The notes beneath the pieces are model-generated. The model had not been told where the DNA came from, searched no databases, and worked only from the letters and a program-made list of their open reading frames with translations. From positions 74,128,643-74,192,642 of the forward strand of contig CM049307.1 in the NCBI GenBank assembly GCA_026874595.1: a stretch of DNA of 64,000 bases, given 5' to 3'. Origin of the DNA: Sipunculus nudus. Its lineage: Eukaryota; Annelida; Sipuncula; Golfingiida; Sipunculidae. Shown piece after piece: positions 10,735 to 22,439 of this stretch. A program made the position numbers and the translations under genes. Numbering within the stretch: position 1 is the first letter of the stretch; every line of letters begins with the position of its first letter.

Positions 10735-11029
10735 AAAAAAATTAGGTGGGGGGATGGTGTGTACAATTTTCCCCACCAGGTTTCTATGGGGAAAAAGCAA
10801 AACTATGGTAATTATGCAATAAATGCCAGTTAATAGTAATAATATTTAATAACGAACGTTATGAGAAGTAACAACTGTCTCGCAACTCCAAACATTCAAG
10901 GAACGTTAATTCGTTATTCAGAGTTTCACCATAGGTTTCCGTATATTTTTTTATCTGCAGTGGAGATACGCTCATAATATTTAATTACAGGCTGACCGTA
11001 ATTACTGCCATCTTTGTATAAGTGTAAGC

Positions 11030-11167
11030 TGACACACAAAAGCGTTCCTACTGGCCTTGCTAGTGAATCTTGCTTTATTAACGAGGCGGTAGAACGTCTG
11101 ACTTGTGTGTCATAGGTTACCGGTTCGAACCCACATTAGGGCCTGGTTTCTATTTTCTCCCGTTACA
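11030..11167 (+). repeat. 5' LTR of TRIM, with tRNA-like boxes
   Basis: It contains a tRNA-like stretch: a degenerate A-box region at about 11,079-11,093 and a B box GGTTCGAACCC at about 11,122-11,132, spaced roughly as in a tRNA gene. The stretch between (CTGACTTGTGTGTC) looks like a tRNA anticodon arm region. Confidence 0.85.
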
Positions 11168-11169
11168 AA

Positions 11170-11188
11170 TGGTGGCAGCGGTGGGATC
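11170..11188 (+). promoter_or_regulatory. Primer-binding site complementary to tRNA-Leu
   Basis: TGGTGGCAGCGGTGGGATC is the complement of the common tRNA-Leu 3' end (…CCCACCGCTGCCA plus CCA). It starts two bases after the 5' LTR, the normal place for reverse-transcription priming. Confidence 0.85.
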
Positions 11189-11300
11189 CGGGGAGTTGGT
11201 GTCGTGGCATAATGCCACACCCAGTTCACGTGTGTGACCCCCGGGATAGATTCCCACGTTCTGGGGACAGAACGTTCTCGGAGAGGGGGTGAATGTTACC

Positions 11301-11438
11301 TGACACACAAAAGCGTTCCTAATGGCCTCGCTAGTGAAGCTTGCTTTATTAGCGAGGCAGTAGAACATCTGACTTGTGTGTCACAGGATACGGGTTCGAA
11401 CCCACATTCGGGCCTGGTTTCTATTTTCACCCGTTACA
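11301..11438 (+). repeat. 3' LTR of TRIM, with tRNA-like boxes
   Basis: Same length as the 5' copy. Its tRNA-like stretch is clearer: TAGCGAGGCAGTAGAAC (11,350-11,366) and GGGTTCGAACCC (11,392-11,403). It could act as an internal RNA polymerase III promoter; activity is not shown. Confidence 0.85.
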
Positions 11439-13442
11439 TAAGTATTCAATTGAATATGCAGACTAGGACCTCCTTAGCTCTATAGCTATATGATAATATG
11501 AATTAATATGTTTCTAAAATTATTCTTCAAATAGCCCATTCTCATAATTCATAATGCATTCAGCCAAAAGCACTGTAACCCAGCAAAACAAGAAAACAAT
11601 TATATAAAAAAAATTATATTACGGTATCTTTATAATCCATACCTCATTCTTTTCCTTAGGTTCTCTAGTTTGCTGATTTAAATAGGGAAAATAAATTAAA
11701 TAAGTCTAATTCAAGATTTTCAAATTTTATTGAAGGAAAATTTTATCTTCAAAATCGTTCCAATATAAGAGGTCAGTGTAGACATAGTCTATAAATTGTG
11801 TATTGCTTATACAGGATCCCAAAGAATTCTTGAACTAACAGGTGCAGTTATGTATTTTAGACAATATGTATAAAGGGAAATAATAAGGAATGTCTAAAAA
11901 GGAGAAATAAACCCCAAAAACCCTTGCGAGAATAGTTAATCATTCTTTTTCGAATTTTTAACTATATATATATATCTAAATTATAATACAGATCATCACA
12001 ACATAATTATTGCAAACAAGCATTCATTTCATAAAATTAAGTAGACATATTTTTTTACATAATTTTAACCAGGGTATAACTTAGTAAATTTTCAATTTTC
12101 TGTCTGTCTTAAAAGTCAAAGACACATAATAGTGTAGAACAAACCGTTCAGCTTTATTCATTTAGGATGAATAGTTAAAAAGTAAAAACTTACAGAAACT
12201 TGTAACATTTTAGCAACATTTATTTGTTTTGTTTTTTTTTATTTGCAGAAAGTAAGGGACATGCCCAATTGTTAGGTTAAACTGTCCAAATTTACAAAAC
12301 TTTTACAGATACATGGCTTAAAATTTTGCATATTTTCTATTGGGAAAATTGAAACTATCAACATGAAGTATTAGGAAAATCAGAGATGGTCATTCAGGAG
12401 GTATTTGTTGACTTCACATGGAATGACCAAAAATGAAAACCATTCCTACAAATATGATATCCCTTTTTCAAAGAAGAAAACTTAGTTTCATAAAAAATTA
12501 TTATTTGCCCTATAATAAAGTAAAAATTGAGCACATTAGAATGAATGAAACTTGATTTTATTAAATGTGTAGCTCGGACTCCAGTTTTTAAATGGATCAG
12601 ATCTCTTTTTATCATATGCTGTGGGCGTAAAGGGCAGACATTGACATTTATGGAAATTGCTGAGAAAATATGTGTCCTGGCTTAAAAAGTGGATGTTACT
12701 GCTGAATGTACTTGACAATCAAAATACACTTATAGTGTTTTCTTCATAAATGCTGACCATTGTGGTTAATGATGAGTTATAAAGTCACTCCTGCAAGTTC
12801 CTACTTCTTTTAGGCTGCTCCCTGTAGTAAACTACTGTATGTATAGGCAGAGTATATCAGCATGAGAAGTTAACGCTTCAGAAAATTTACCTTTAACATG
12901 GAAATTTCTTGAAACTGGAGCCTTATGTTATATACATACTATATCACTGACTATATTATAACTGAGTTTCAAATTCGCGAATAGAAGCGAGAGGAGACGC
13001 CAAACATTCGGGCATTTCTTTGACTAGATTTCTAGAAACTTCTAGGACATCCAGCTCTCAAAGCGTTCATATATTACTGCACCGTTTAAAAGAATAAGAA
13101 CTTAACAAGTATGTGTGTCTCCTGCGTTTTACCTGTTTCCGCCATATGATCATCATAATATCATCACATGGCATAATATAAAATGACGCAAATGATAATA
13201 AAAATATATCTGTACAGTTAACTTTCGACAACCATTGGGTTTTATTTCATTATTTAGCGTGCTTGATAAAACCCCCTTAATCAAGCTTCGAAACAGATTT
13301 TTTCCGAATATATTCAGGTTTATAATATAATAATTTTGATAATTTTGTATTTACCCCGTTTATTATTTATTATCGTCTTGATATTATGATTTTTCGAGTG
13401 ATTTATCATTAATCTTTATCACAGTTGTGGATTCCGCAACAA

Positions 13443-13641
13443 GTTTCGATAAAGATGTCATATGATCAGGAAAAAGCATAAAAATAACAGAATTGATTTG
13501 CTTAATAGCTTAAAGCACTGCATAACAAATGAAATCTTATCAAAATTGTATTATTTTATCTTCTTGAAAGATGAAAATCAAAATAAACATTTTTTATGCG
13601 GGGGTTACAATTGACGCGGGCGGTGCCTGAGAACCATACCT
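13443..13641 (-). mobile_element. Other half of the split MITE (CTCAGGCAC family)
   Basis: Read on the minus strand from 13,641 it begins AGGTATGGTTCTCAGGCAC, identical for 19 bp to the inverted end at 10,178-10,196. It then follows the 5' two thirds of the complete copy at 53,093 up to CTGATCATATGAC and ATCGAAAC. There it stops at the 9-bp duplication. Together with 10,178-10,260 it accounts for the whole element. Confidence 0.8.
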
Positions 13642-13651
13642 TTTATTTTAT

Positions 13652-14508
13652 TTATTTATTTTTTTTTTGGCCTTATTGTCGAAACATGACCTTTACAGGA
13701 CACAGGTCAAATGCCCCTAAGTGGCTGGACCTAACACGATACTCCCCTTCTCACCTAGCGCCGCCTGCAAACCAAACGTCGATTTTCAATTTCTTGAAGA
13801 CGCGGCGTGGCAGTACAAGCTATAAGGTCAAGATCAATCTAGTATAAGCAAATGAGCACGCCATTTCTAACAGTATACTTTCGTTTTCATTTGCTTGTCG
13901 TACTTTTATTTTCACGAGGAAAGACAAAAAGTGACGGTATTCTGTTTGGGAAAAATATTAATTATTACACTCACGGTTGAATTATGTGTATTTATACAGC
14001 AGTTATTAAGTTTGTCACTCCTTCCGTCTTGACGGCTGAAACTGCGGTAGCAGAAACTGCTTCAAACTTCAGTTCTCACCGCCAGGGTAACCATTACAAA
14101 TTTTGTGTAGCAACACTTTTCTTCATCATTTAACAAATAAAACACTACCAAATAAGCCTCTGGCGTCAAATACTACCACACAGCAAATATTTTGATCAGA
14201 CCCTTGGAATAGGTGTTGTATTATGACGTGTATCATGACTCGCAGGCCCCTAATAGTTTACTTTAAAAAGGCTTGTATGTCATGTTGTCATGGCTACTTA
14301 ACACCATGCCAAGTCTAGCTGGTTAAGATTAGAATGGCCGAGAATGCATTGATTTAGTAGGATTTGCAAAAAAACCTCATCTAAAATCAATCAACATTTG
14401 TTTTAATCCATAATGGATCATGAAGTATACCTTATTTTAAATTTGTTACAGTGTTCTCTCTGTTGGTATATGTATTTTTTGTCATTTTCATTCATTTTCA
14501 TATGATAT
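13652..14508. other. Unassigned stretch
   Basis: No gene recognised. A T-rich low-complexity tract (TTTATTTATTTATTTTTTTT) lies at about 13,641-13,668. The remainder is mixed sequence without a family I can name. Confidence 0.4.
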
Positions 14509-15350
14509 TGTTACAGGTGCCCTTTTTATTGTGTGACATGGGCGTAACTCGTGTTGTAGGGGCTTCGCCTGGCCGCGTGTTGCACTCTCAGTTTAATCCG
14601 TACTGGTTTAACTCTCTTTGTCATGCTAGTCTGCGGTTTTCTCGCCTGGCCGGGCCGGGCCGGCTCACGGTTGAACCCTGGCTTGTAGATGTTCTTTGAT
14701 GCTAGTATGTTCTTTGAGCGTGTTCATAATGTTAGGTTCTTTAGATTGTTCGAGAAATGGAAAGTTTTCGGCTGGAGGTGAAAAGTTATATAAAGAGGCG
14801 GCGTTTTAAAGCCGGGAGAGAGGTAAGAGAATATTCCAGCGGACACAGAATCGTGTATGTCAGTTTGTGGGACCTATTCTGATAAGTGCGGCAATTACAG
14901 ATTTTCTTCAGATTTTCTTCTGTATTTGTGACGAATCTTATTTGGTCTTCAGTTTACTTTCGGGATTGTTACAAAAGCTTTACATTGGACTGTAATCCTT
15001 CGAGAGAATTTGTGTGAACTGTATGTCGGGCATATGCATTTTAAAGGACTTACCGCTTTGACAGTGGTGGTATCCTGGTACTGTGCACTTTGTTTATTTT
15101 ACTGTGTGATTGTATTGATTTGTTGTATGCTGCTGTTGTACTGTGTAATTGTATTGATTCAGTGTATTTTAATGTTAGGGTTGTTTTAAGAATAAATTAT
15201 AGTTATTTGTTAAAAAAACCACTGACTTCTTTATTCATTCCCCTAGACATTTCACGCTGCCTAGTGTTGCAGAATCTGATTTTTTTATCTACTTGACAAA
15301 ATTTGTGATCATCACGCATATGTGATCTGTTGATATTAGGTTCCGTAACA
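14509..15350 (+). mobile_element. Solo LTR related to the Gmr1-like element
   Basis: Starts TGTTACAGG and ends GGTTCCGTAACA, flanked by ATAT on both sides (14,505-14,508 and 15,351-15,354). Shared blocks with the 3' LTR at 44,176-44,787 are TTCCAGCGGACAC, GACAGTGGTGGTATCC, ACATTTCACGCTGCCTAGTG, the TTTTTTTATCT stretch and the terminal TATTAGGTTCCGT. It is about 840 bp against about 610 bp there; the extra length is an AT-rich insert before the shared 3' block. No internal region or second LTR adjoins it, so recombination between LTRs probably removed the element. It is a fossil of a different subfamily. Confidence 0.83.
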
Positions 15351-15354
15351 ATAT

Positions 15355-16065
15355 TTTAATATTTAATTTTTGATCCAATTTTAAACAGAACACCATTTTA
15401 AGCACACAGTAACAGCAAGCCACTTTTTAGGAAGTTACATTTAAACTTCATGACAATACCTCAAAAGTATTTATTCTTTGTTTTGTTTTTCCTCTATCAA
15501 GTTACTATCTACCTTAAAACTGAATTAAACATTTTGATTTAATAAATAATAATAAAAATTGAAAAACACAGAGTAAAGGAAAAACAAAATTTTAGATATT
15601 GTAACGTAGATTAATATAAGTCAACTGAAAAGGTGATTACTGTTTCTGGTTCCTTTAAAAAGAGTACTTTTAAAAATTGTTTTAATATTACAAAATCATG
15701 TTATAAAATAAAGAAAAGGTAAAAAAATAGGTATGCTATCAGAAAGAACACTGTACAAGGTTTAAATTATGTATACTTTATGGCTGCTATTATGAATTTA
15801 AAACAAAGGGGTTTTTGTCAATCCTGCTACCTTTAAATGTCTAAATATAATTCCAGAACAAAAGAATATTTTTAAGACCGGAATCGGTCACATAACGAGG
15901 GAAATAACAGAACAAACGAAACAATTGATCTCTAATCGTCGACTGAGTTTTCTTAGTACCTCTAACAGTCAATTAGGATTCCTGGCCCGAGATGTAATCA
16001 ACAGGTTGCTAAACTTGTCATTGCAAGGTATATCGTTCACGCCCCGTCAAGGCCCTTACCACATT

Positions 16066-16066
<1 letters not shown>
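15355..16066. other. Unassigned AT-rich stretch
   Basis: No gene, RNA or repeat family recognised. Confidence 0.4.

Positions 16067-16113
<47 letters not shown>
16067..16113. repeat. (CT)n microsatellite
   Basis: An uninterrupted CT tract of about 47 bp. The serine/leucine-repeat open frame crossing it is an artefact of the microsatellite. Confidence 0.95.
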
Positions 16114-16115
<2 letters not shown>

Positions 16116-18036
16116 GTATCTGAATTCATTTCTCCGCACATTACCCTGCTATACTATTGAGCTCGGTAATAGAAAAAAAACAAAGCACGAGGCTAATCAT
16201 AGAAAGTCCCATTATTATTCCCTGGATGCACACTGAGTAATAACTGCGTGAGACATTACATAGTTCATATAGAACGCTGGCTTGAACCACAAAAAAGTCC
16301 TAAAAGAAAGAAAAAAAATTACGGGCTTGAAGCTGTACACAAGAAAACTAAAGACAAATTTCTTATTAAAGAAAAACTTCGGAAGAAATATCGGTGTTGT
16401 TACCAAACACTAAGCTTATGGTCTAATATAGGCAGACATAAAAAAATAAACAGCGTCGATCTATACAAGATTGGAGGATTCATGCACAGAATTATGCCTG
16501 TTAAAGGAACATGGGGTCATTTTTCCGCAATCTCCCAAGGCTATTAAATGGCTCTTACACCAAAAGTTATATACAAGCTGTGGATCACTGCGCGTTCCCA
16601 TAGGAACCGCGCCATCAGCTGCTGAGAGCTTTGCGTTACTTTTATCCCGACAGGATCTAATCCAATCCGATCAGCCCGAGAACGTCTAGTCCCCGAATCT
16701 GCCGAAGGTGGTTGCTGTCCATACGTACAAAAATCTTATTAATTTCAAATGCACGCCAGGTGATATTACGTTAGGATTTTTTTCTGCCATCATCTTAAAC
16801 CTGATAGTAATAAACGCGAGATGAAGCCAAATATAGCGGGGCAGGGATTGGTTAGAATATTGTGTCGTGATAATACTTTGGAAGATTAGAAGTGAACTGT
16901 GGTTTTTTAACTCCCTCCCCATCCAAGAATGTAGTGCGACACCTTAATTCTTTACTTCTTATCCTTGGCGTAGTGAAATTCATATTTTTTCTCACATTAA
17001 ATGTCAAACCCGGTGTTGTCGTGTAATGGACACCTCTAGAGCCGCAAGGCCGGTTCCTCAGAGGACACTAGATATACTATTACCCCGTGCGAGTAGATGT
17101 CTTTCCAGTCAAACTGAATCAAAGGCAAGTGGACTTAATAGATACTGACCAACCGGACCTAATTCAATCTCAGGGGGCTGGGTCAGCCTTCCTATTTGGA
17201 GACTGAATCAACACTAATGAAATGACTTAACCGCGCCAAACACTGGCCACCATCTCAAGTTACTTAATTGATCCTGTCATCTGGCAGGAATGGAGAATCC
17301 CAATTATATAAAGTCAAAACCTGTTTGATTTAATTAGTTTGGCGGGGCTGGCTTCCATACTCTGACGCACTGGACGCTGTTTCCGGCTTTGGGCGGCCCA
17401 TCTTGCGTTTCCTCTGAATAGGCGCTCACACCCAGACGCCTCGCGCACGGCGCTCATCTGGCAGGCTTTATTCCTCTTGTTATATCCCCTTTCACAGCTA
17501 CATCTGTTACCTAATGCGGAGTGACGACGCCTCCAATGCGATTTGTAGCCGTATGACAGAGGCCACTTACCTCATCCATTTGTCGCAAGCTCCTTATTAA
17601 GGGCTGATACCGGGGCTTAATGCTTTACTTTTTACTGCTTTCCCGCCCGGGAAAGTCAAGACCCTGGATTGACCGGAGACTCATTAAATTACGTCCGACA
17701 CAATAGGATCAAGTGTTTTCCCTACCCCTGTAGATGGATCCCGAACTTCGCCTGCCTGCGCATGCGCGTTTCAGCGTCTGATGCCCTGACCTTCTTCGCT
17801 GGCTCGGATCAAGGTCACTCTCGATCTATGTAGTCTTATCAATCTCAGCAGATATGACAAATTAAACCGAGGTGTCCGCTTTCACGTTGTTAACACTGGG
17901 TATATAATCTCATTGCTCTGAATTTAAGTTGATCTTTTTCCCTTGGTGAGCAATGGGAACTAATTAGATGCCTTCGTGACTGCAAGCAAAATAACTATTA
18001 GTGAGCAAGTTACTTCTAGAAGTAGAACATTCGACT
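16114..18036. other. Repeat-poor stretch, possible conserved non-coding DNA
   Basis: No coding sequence. From about 17,230 to 17,850 the composition is near balanced and free of repeats, unlike the AT-rich surroundings. It holds several AATTA/TAATT homeodomain-type cores (for example GATTTAATTAG near 17,327). That pattern is typical of regulatory DNA near developmental genes, but without a cross-species alignment it is only a suspicion. The Lys-rich frame at 16,248-16,547 resembles nothing. Confidence 0.25.
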
Positions 18037-18102
18037 TTCTCTCTCTCTCTCTCTCGCTCTCTCTCTCTCACACACACACACACACGCGCGCGCGCACACA
18101 CA
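18037..18102. repeat. Compound (CT)n(CA)n(CG)n microsatellite
   Basis: CT repeats pass into CA repeats and then CG/CA repeats without a break. Confidence 0.93.
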
Positions 18103-18487
18103 TTTATTAAATATATACCTTTAGCGGTCCACGGGGAATACAGACCTGCACAAAATCACAGCAACGGCGACAAATGAAGTTCAATCCGGCTGTTAGAATC
18201 GTCATACCGGCAAAAATGTTACCATAGCAATGCCAAATGAAATATGTGCTTGGTGGTTGAGATAGAACATCGTCGGAGTGACTCGGGCTGGTGGCTCGTT
18301 AGATGACCATTGTTAAATGCATCTCTATTTGATATGCATCGGTGCTGCACTTATGAATAAGGGTTAAACTTATTATTTCAATAATTCAGATAATGTTATC
18401 TTCAGTTTATATAACGTTTATCAATAAACATTCAATTATGCATCCATATTGACAAAAGGATGATTATAAGATGATTATCTAGCCTTT

Positions 18488-18650
18488 AAGTAGGCCGCAC
18501 ACAGAGCGGACGAGACGAGATCGGATCGGACCGGCCCGGACCGGAAATCCTGGAGAGTCCGCAACCACGCGTCCTGCTGCAGCTCCTGTCTTGAACGGGA
18601 AGCAGACAGAGCGGACCGGATTGCTCAACATAAGTTCAACCGGTGAAAAT
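18488..18650. repeat. GC-rich dispersed repeat (GAGCGGACCGG family), copy 1
   Basis: Contains AGGCCGCACACAGAGCGGAC followed by repeated CGGACCGG words. Related GCCGCAAAC(A/T)GAGCGGAC sequences occur twice at 19,528-19,715 in the same orientation. This looks like the GC-rich end of a miniature transposon family; no target duplication identified. Confidence 0.5.
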
Positions 18651-19084
18651 GGCGGGTGTTCTAAGTACCAATCTACAGACGAAATCAACTTGGTCTATTC
18701 CCATATAGGTACATTAAACTACGAAAGAACAGGAAGGGATTAACTTTAAATGTTTAGTCACAAATTTATAATCATCATAAATTTAAATTTTATTTCTTTG
18801 AAATTATATGAATAGGTATTTCCTCATCTGATCCTTTCACGCTAGTGTAATCAATCTGATTTCTGAAGTATTTAACTAAACAACAACCGTTTACTTGTAA
18901 GCGTTTCATGAATTCCATTTTAACGATTCTAGAGATACTACTATGTAGACGTCTTGTGCAATCTATAAAAGGACAGTTTCATTTGCAAGTGTAATTAAAT
19001 TAAGCATTTAATTTTATACGGTTTCACGCTAATATTTCAAAAAAGAAAGTTAAAATGTTTTACACTCTTCTGGCAGATGATCAT

Positions 19085-19125
19085 TATATATATATATACT
19101 CCGGTAAAATATATATATAATTATT
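19085..19125. repeat. AT-rich simple repeat
   Basis: TATATATATATA tracts separated by CTCCGGTAAAA. The surrounding 18,650-19,520 is AT-rich with nothing recognised. Confidence 0.8.
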
Positions 19126-19527
19126 ATGTATAAAAGCTCTAAATCGGTCACCAATTGGTTCAAAGACATTCCAGATAAGCAACAATGCTTTTTCTTTGGC
19201 TTTGACGTGGTTGAACTCTATCCTTCGAATAGTAAGAAGTCCCTTCCAACAATTAGTAATTATTTATATACTTAAATATATAAGAATGATTCTTCAGAGA
19301 TTTGTAACATACAATACAGATTTATTATAATTAAGATAATCTTTTTAAATAAATTGTCTATTAATGTTTGAATGAAGCTCAGAAAAAAAAAACATTTACA
19401 GTATATAATATACTAGTTTTTAATATGCAAAATACCATAACAAAATTTCATGTCAATTCTGGCTAAATAAGCTAATTTTAATAATTTAAAGCTATACCGA
19501 TCCTTAGTTGCTCCTGTGCAGGCCTAA

Positions 19528-19715
19528 AACCGCCGCAAACAGAGCGGACTCAAGCGGACCAGACCGGACCACTCAAGACCGGTCCTGAAATATCAAAACA
19601 TTTTGATATGGTCAGGATCGCTCAGGACTGGGTCCAGGGCGGTCCCGGACTGGCAGTCCGGTCCGCCAAGTGCCGCAAACTGAGCGGACCGGACCGGACC
19701 GGATTCAAGTCTAGT
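19528..19715. repeat. GC-rich palindromic repeat (GAGCGGACCGG family), copies 2 and 3
   Basis: Two GCCGCAAAC(A/T)GAGCGGAC words bracket a centre containing the perfect palindrome ATATCAAAACATTTTGATAT, itself within TCCTGA...TCAGGA. The open frame at 19,608-19,847 crosses it but has no family resemblance. Probably a miniature inverted-repeat element. Confidence 0.5.
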
Positions 19716-20570
19716 CCGATACTGTTAATCATAGGGTTTCGAGGGGCGGAAGTGGCTTATGTCGATATTCCAATGCATTTTCCACCTCATATTTTCTTAG
19801 CAAGCAAAGTCCATGGAAATAGTAAAAAAAGGAGTAATTTAATTTAATTAACAATTCTCCAATTTGTAGTTTTCTTTTAATTTTCACAAATAAGAGCTTT
19901 ATAGAAAATAATTCCCCAAACAGTGCACACATGCAGTAAAGTAGAACAGGGCGTATGATAGGCGAACTGTACAAAAGTCTGGCGTATATGGTAGAGATAT
20001 GCAATTAATATATACTATGCCCATTTTAATAAAGAGACGAGACAAACCAATTTTTAAATTTGTGTGACTATATCAGGAGGAAAATTATAATAATTTATAA
20101 ATATATTAAAGTCATCAGAGTTCGTCAATGAAATAATGAAGCACTAAGTGATATAAAATAAGCAGGTTTTCAGTCGTAATATGGGAAAGATTAACAACGC
20201 CCATGACCTTTGCCCCCGTTTCAGTGGCCATCTTTGTCGAAGCTGGTCGCTACACCTCTTGTTCTACGTGTCGTTACATTTAACACAGACGTTAACCTGA
20301 GATATATTAATAAGAGAGTCTTAATGAGAAATGTTTCAACGTCTTATAAACATCCGACATCCGTTATGCTTACTTGTGGGTGGACCTGATAAAATCCCCA
20401 ATTGTGCAAAACCTACGCTACATCTCTAATATGGCTGATTTTCAAAAGGTAAATTACGGGCACAACAGTACTTCTAGGTCACAGAATTGCCCCTGATATT
20501 CATTTTTACCGTGACCTTATTCGTAAGGTCGAACACTCTACAGCCGACTTTCAATTTTCGCTCAGGGGGT

Positions 20571-20591
20571 GGGGGGGGGGGGGGGGGGGGG
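20571..20591. repeat. Poly(G) run, 21 bp
   Basis: An uninterrupted G run preceded by GGGGGT. The flanks from 19,716 to 21,630 have no recognised gene. Confidence 0.95.
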
Positions 20592-21632
20592 TTGCGGCGG
20601 GGTAGGCTTCCAGTTATCGTTTGGCGATTTCATGATCAGTTGTGAATGTGAAATTTCTAATTATAAAATCAAAGATATAAATTATTTAGAAAAGGTAAAT
20701 GTCTGGGCTATAAAAAATCCTGTCTTTTGTTAGATGATTGTTGGTCGGTCTTTTTGTATTTCAAAATTTGTTAATCTTCGTACCTGCATGGTGATTTGTT
20801 GAAATCTGAAAAGAAAACATTCTGGCAAACAATCACTGCTAAAAGAATGTGGCGTTTCGAGATTTAATCAGAACAAATTTAGTTTTGAGATTAGTTAAAT
20901 TCATAAATAACAGTCATCAAGGCAGGACTGTTGGTTTGGTCCTAGCATAGTACCTCCCTCCGACTCAGTTTAGGTTGGGCACGATTCCCCAATGAGTTTT
21001 CTTTGAACGGGGAACCAGTCCATGAAATGCGTATCGGTTATGGGAAAAGGACACAAGTGGCTTCCTCCTCAATCTTGATTTCTTCTGCTGAGTCGACTTT
21101 TACTTGATCCGGGAGAATGTATCCTGCCGTTAGCAATAGAAAAGAAACAATCAATTACATTAAGTATCAAAAGTACCGACGCATGAATAATTTATCAGGT
21201 TAAAGTTTACGCTAGCTTTCAGTACCTCGGGTTCATTCACACAGTTCATACATCTGATCAAACTCTCATCACTTTATGATGGACTGATGAAATTACAAAT
21301 ACTATTTATCGTGAGAGACTTGCCAGATGTTCATCCGTTATATAAACTTTAAACAGACTATTTTCAGAGAGTGAAAACACATCTTATACTAGATAAGCTA
21401 TTGTCTGTCTCAAGATCCACGTGCCTCAATTGTACCAAATTCCGTTGTTATATAACCATTAAGAAAAGACGGATGTACAAACATACGAACATTACAAGAG
21501 AGGCCCTATCGGTCTAATATGAATAAGACAATGAATTTTCTGCTGCATTAGTAGATATAGATCAAATAAAATATCCAATTAACTTTGCTTGCCTTAAGAC
21601 GAAACATTTGATTGAGCTCTATAATTTATGTG

Positions 21633-21720
21633 GTAGGAAGCTTGGCCTTATGGTTAAGGCGGTGACGTCAGAGCTTATGGTCAATGCATTGTTCGCTCTT
21701 TGCCATAGCCTGAAAGGCTA
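21633..21720 (+). repeat. Weak tRNA-like SINE head
   Basis: GCTTGGCCTTATGGTTAAGGCGGTGACGTC resembles a tRNA 5' half with an A box (TTATGGTTAAGGCG), and a poor B-box candidate (TTGTTCGCTC) follows at about 21,690. No tail or target duplication was found. It could be an old tRNA-derived fragment or chance. Confidence 0.25.
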
Positions 21721-22114
21721 AATGACAAAATGAAGATAGACCTTCAGCGATCTGCTCAAATGTGTCGACTAGAGATGCGTCGACTGAAGTGTGAGTTATA
21801 TTTAACCCTATCCATAACTTCATTCACATTTTACTGACAGTGACGCCAGTAGACCCTCAAATATCTCTTGAAAATATCCAACCTTAAAAATTAAGAAATG
21901 TTTGTCTCGAATATCTTATTATAAAATGCAATGAGTTTGCTATTGGTTTACTGTAGAGCATACCCTGTATACAATACACCTAATCAGAAAATGTGTTACA
22001 TTTACAAATCTGCAAAATCCGGATATTTTGAGGCAAGCAAAAGAAGGTGCGACACATGTAAATATGTGACAAGTGTAATAAACACTGTTGATGTAAAATT
22101 TTTTTTTAGATTTT

Positions 22115-22420
22115 TGCTTCTGCCACGAGGGTATGCGTTCATCAAATTCGTGTAATTTTGTGTACGTGTTTGATCACAAAAAAATAACGAAATCATAAAC
22201 GGAATCTTATGAAAATTCATGGCTTTTCGGGAATCGGCCAATGAAAAATGAATTAGATTTTTTCGTGTGGATCTTGCACATGATTCGGAATGTCATCAAG
22301 GAATATTCACATATGTCAAATTATCTATGCACGAAAGAACCTTGAAATTTATGCTGTATAAGTGTATGCAAACACATGGCGGAAGCTTGTATTGCTCAGA
22401 ATTCAGATGTATAGACATAA
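22115..22420 (+). repeat. Dispersed repeat of unknown class, copy 1
   Basis: Aligns in the same orientation with 27,405-27,720. Shared words include GAGGGTA(T/C)GCGTTCATC, a GTGT-rich spacer, GGGAATC/GGAATCT, GGCCAATGA, AATTAGAT, AATATTCA and ATGGCGG. Divergence is high. I recognise this as a common kind of bivalve/marine-invertebrate interspersed repeat but cannot name a family. The frame at 22,267-22,584 is not supported as a gene. Confidence 0.6.
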
Positions 22421-22439
22421 CTTTTTTAATTATTGTTTT

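Larger units (their letters stand above)
11030..11438 (+). mobile_element. TRIM: miniature LTR retroelement, 409 bp
   Basis: Two direct repeats of 138 bp each (11,030-11,167 and 11,301-11,438) start TGACAC and end GTTACA, the TG...CA form of LTRs. Two bases after the first LTR comes TGGTGGCAGCGGTGGGATC (11,170-11,188), complementary to the 3' end of a tRNA-Leu, hence a primer-binding site. A purine-rich tract (GGAGAGGGGG, near 11,280) precedes the second LTR. TAAG flanks both sides (11,025-11,028 and 11,439-11,442). The LTRs differ at roughly 8 percent of positions by eye, so the copy is old. There is no coding sequence, as expected for a TRIM, which depends on proteins from a full-size relative. 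Structurally it looks whole. Confidence 0.9.
10261..13442. mobile_element. 3.18-kb insertion of unknown family inside a MITE
   Basis: The interval separates two halves of one miniature element and is flanked by the 9-bp direct repeat GTTTCGATA (10,252-10,260 and 13,443-13,451). An intact relative elsewhere in the window shows the halves were once contiguous, so this is an insertion with a 9-bp target duplication. Its ends read TTGTCTCG and CGCAACAA, giving only a 4-bp terminal inverted match; the first 80 bp are palindromic (GTCTCG/CGAGAC, GATCCC/GGGATC). A 9-bp duplication suits Mutator-like or Merlin-like elements, but I see no transposase. It contains a TRIM (11,030-11,438) and a G-rich patch. 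The rest, 11,439-13,442, is AT-rich with nothing I recognise. Confidence 0.6.

Noticed and set aside
15925-16236. 103-codon open frame with Ser-Leu repeat
   Set aside because: It spans the CT microsatellite, which any frame reads as a repeat.
16248-16547. Lys-rich 99-codon open frame as a gene
   Set aside because: Driven by A-rich sequence, overlapped by an equally long frame on the other strand, with no recognisable domain.
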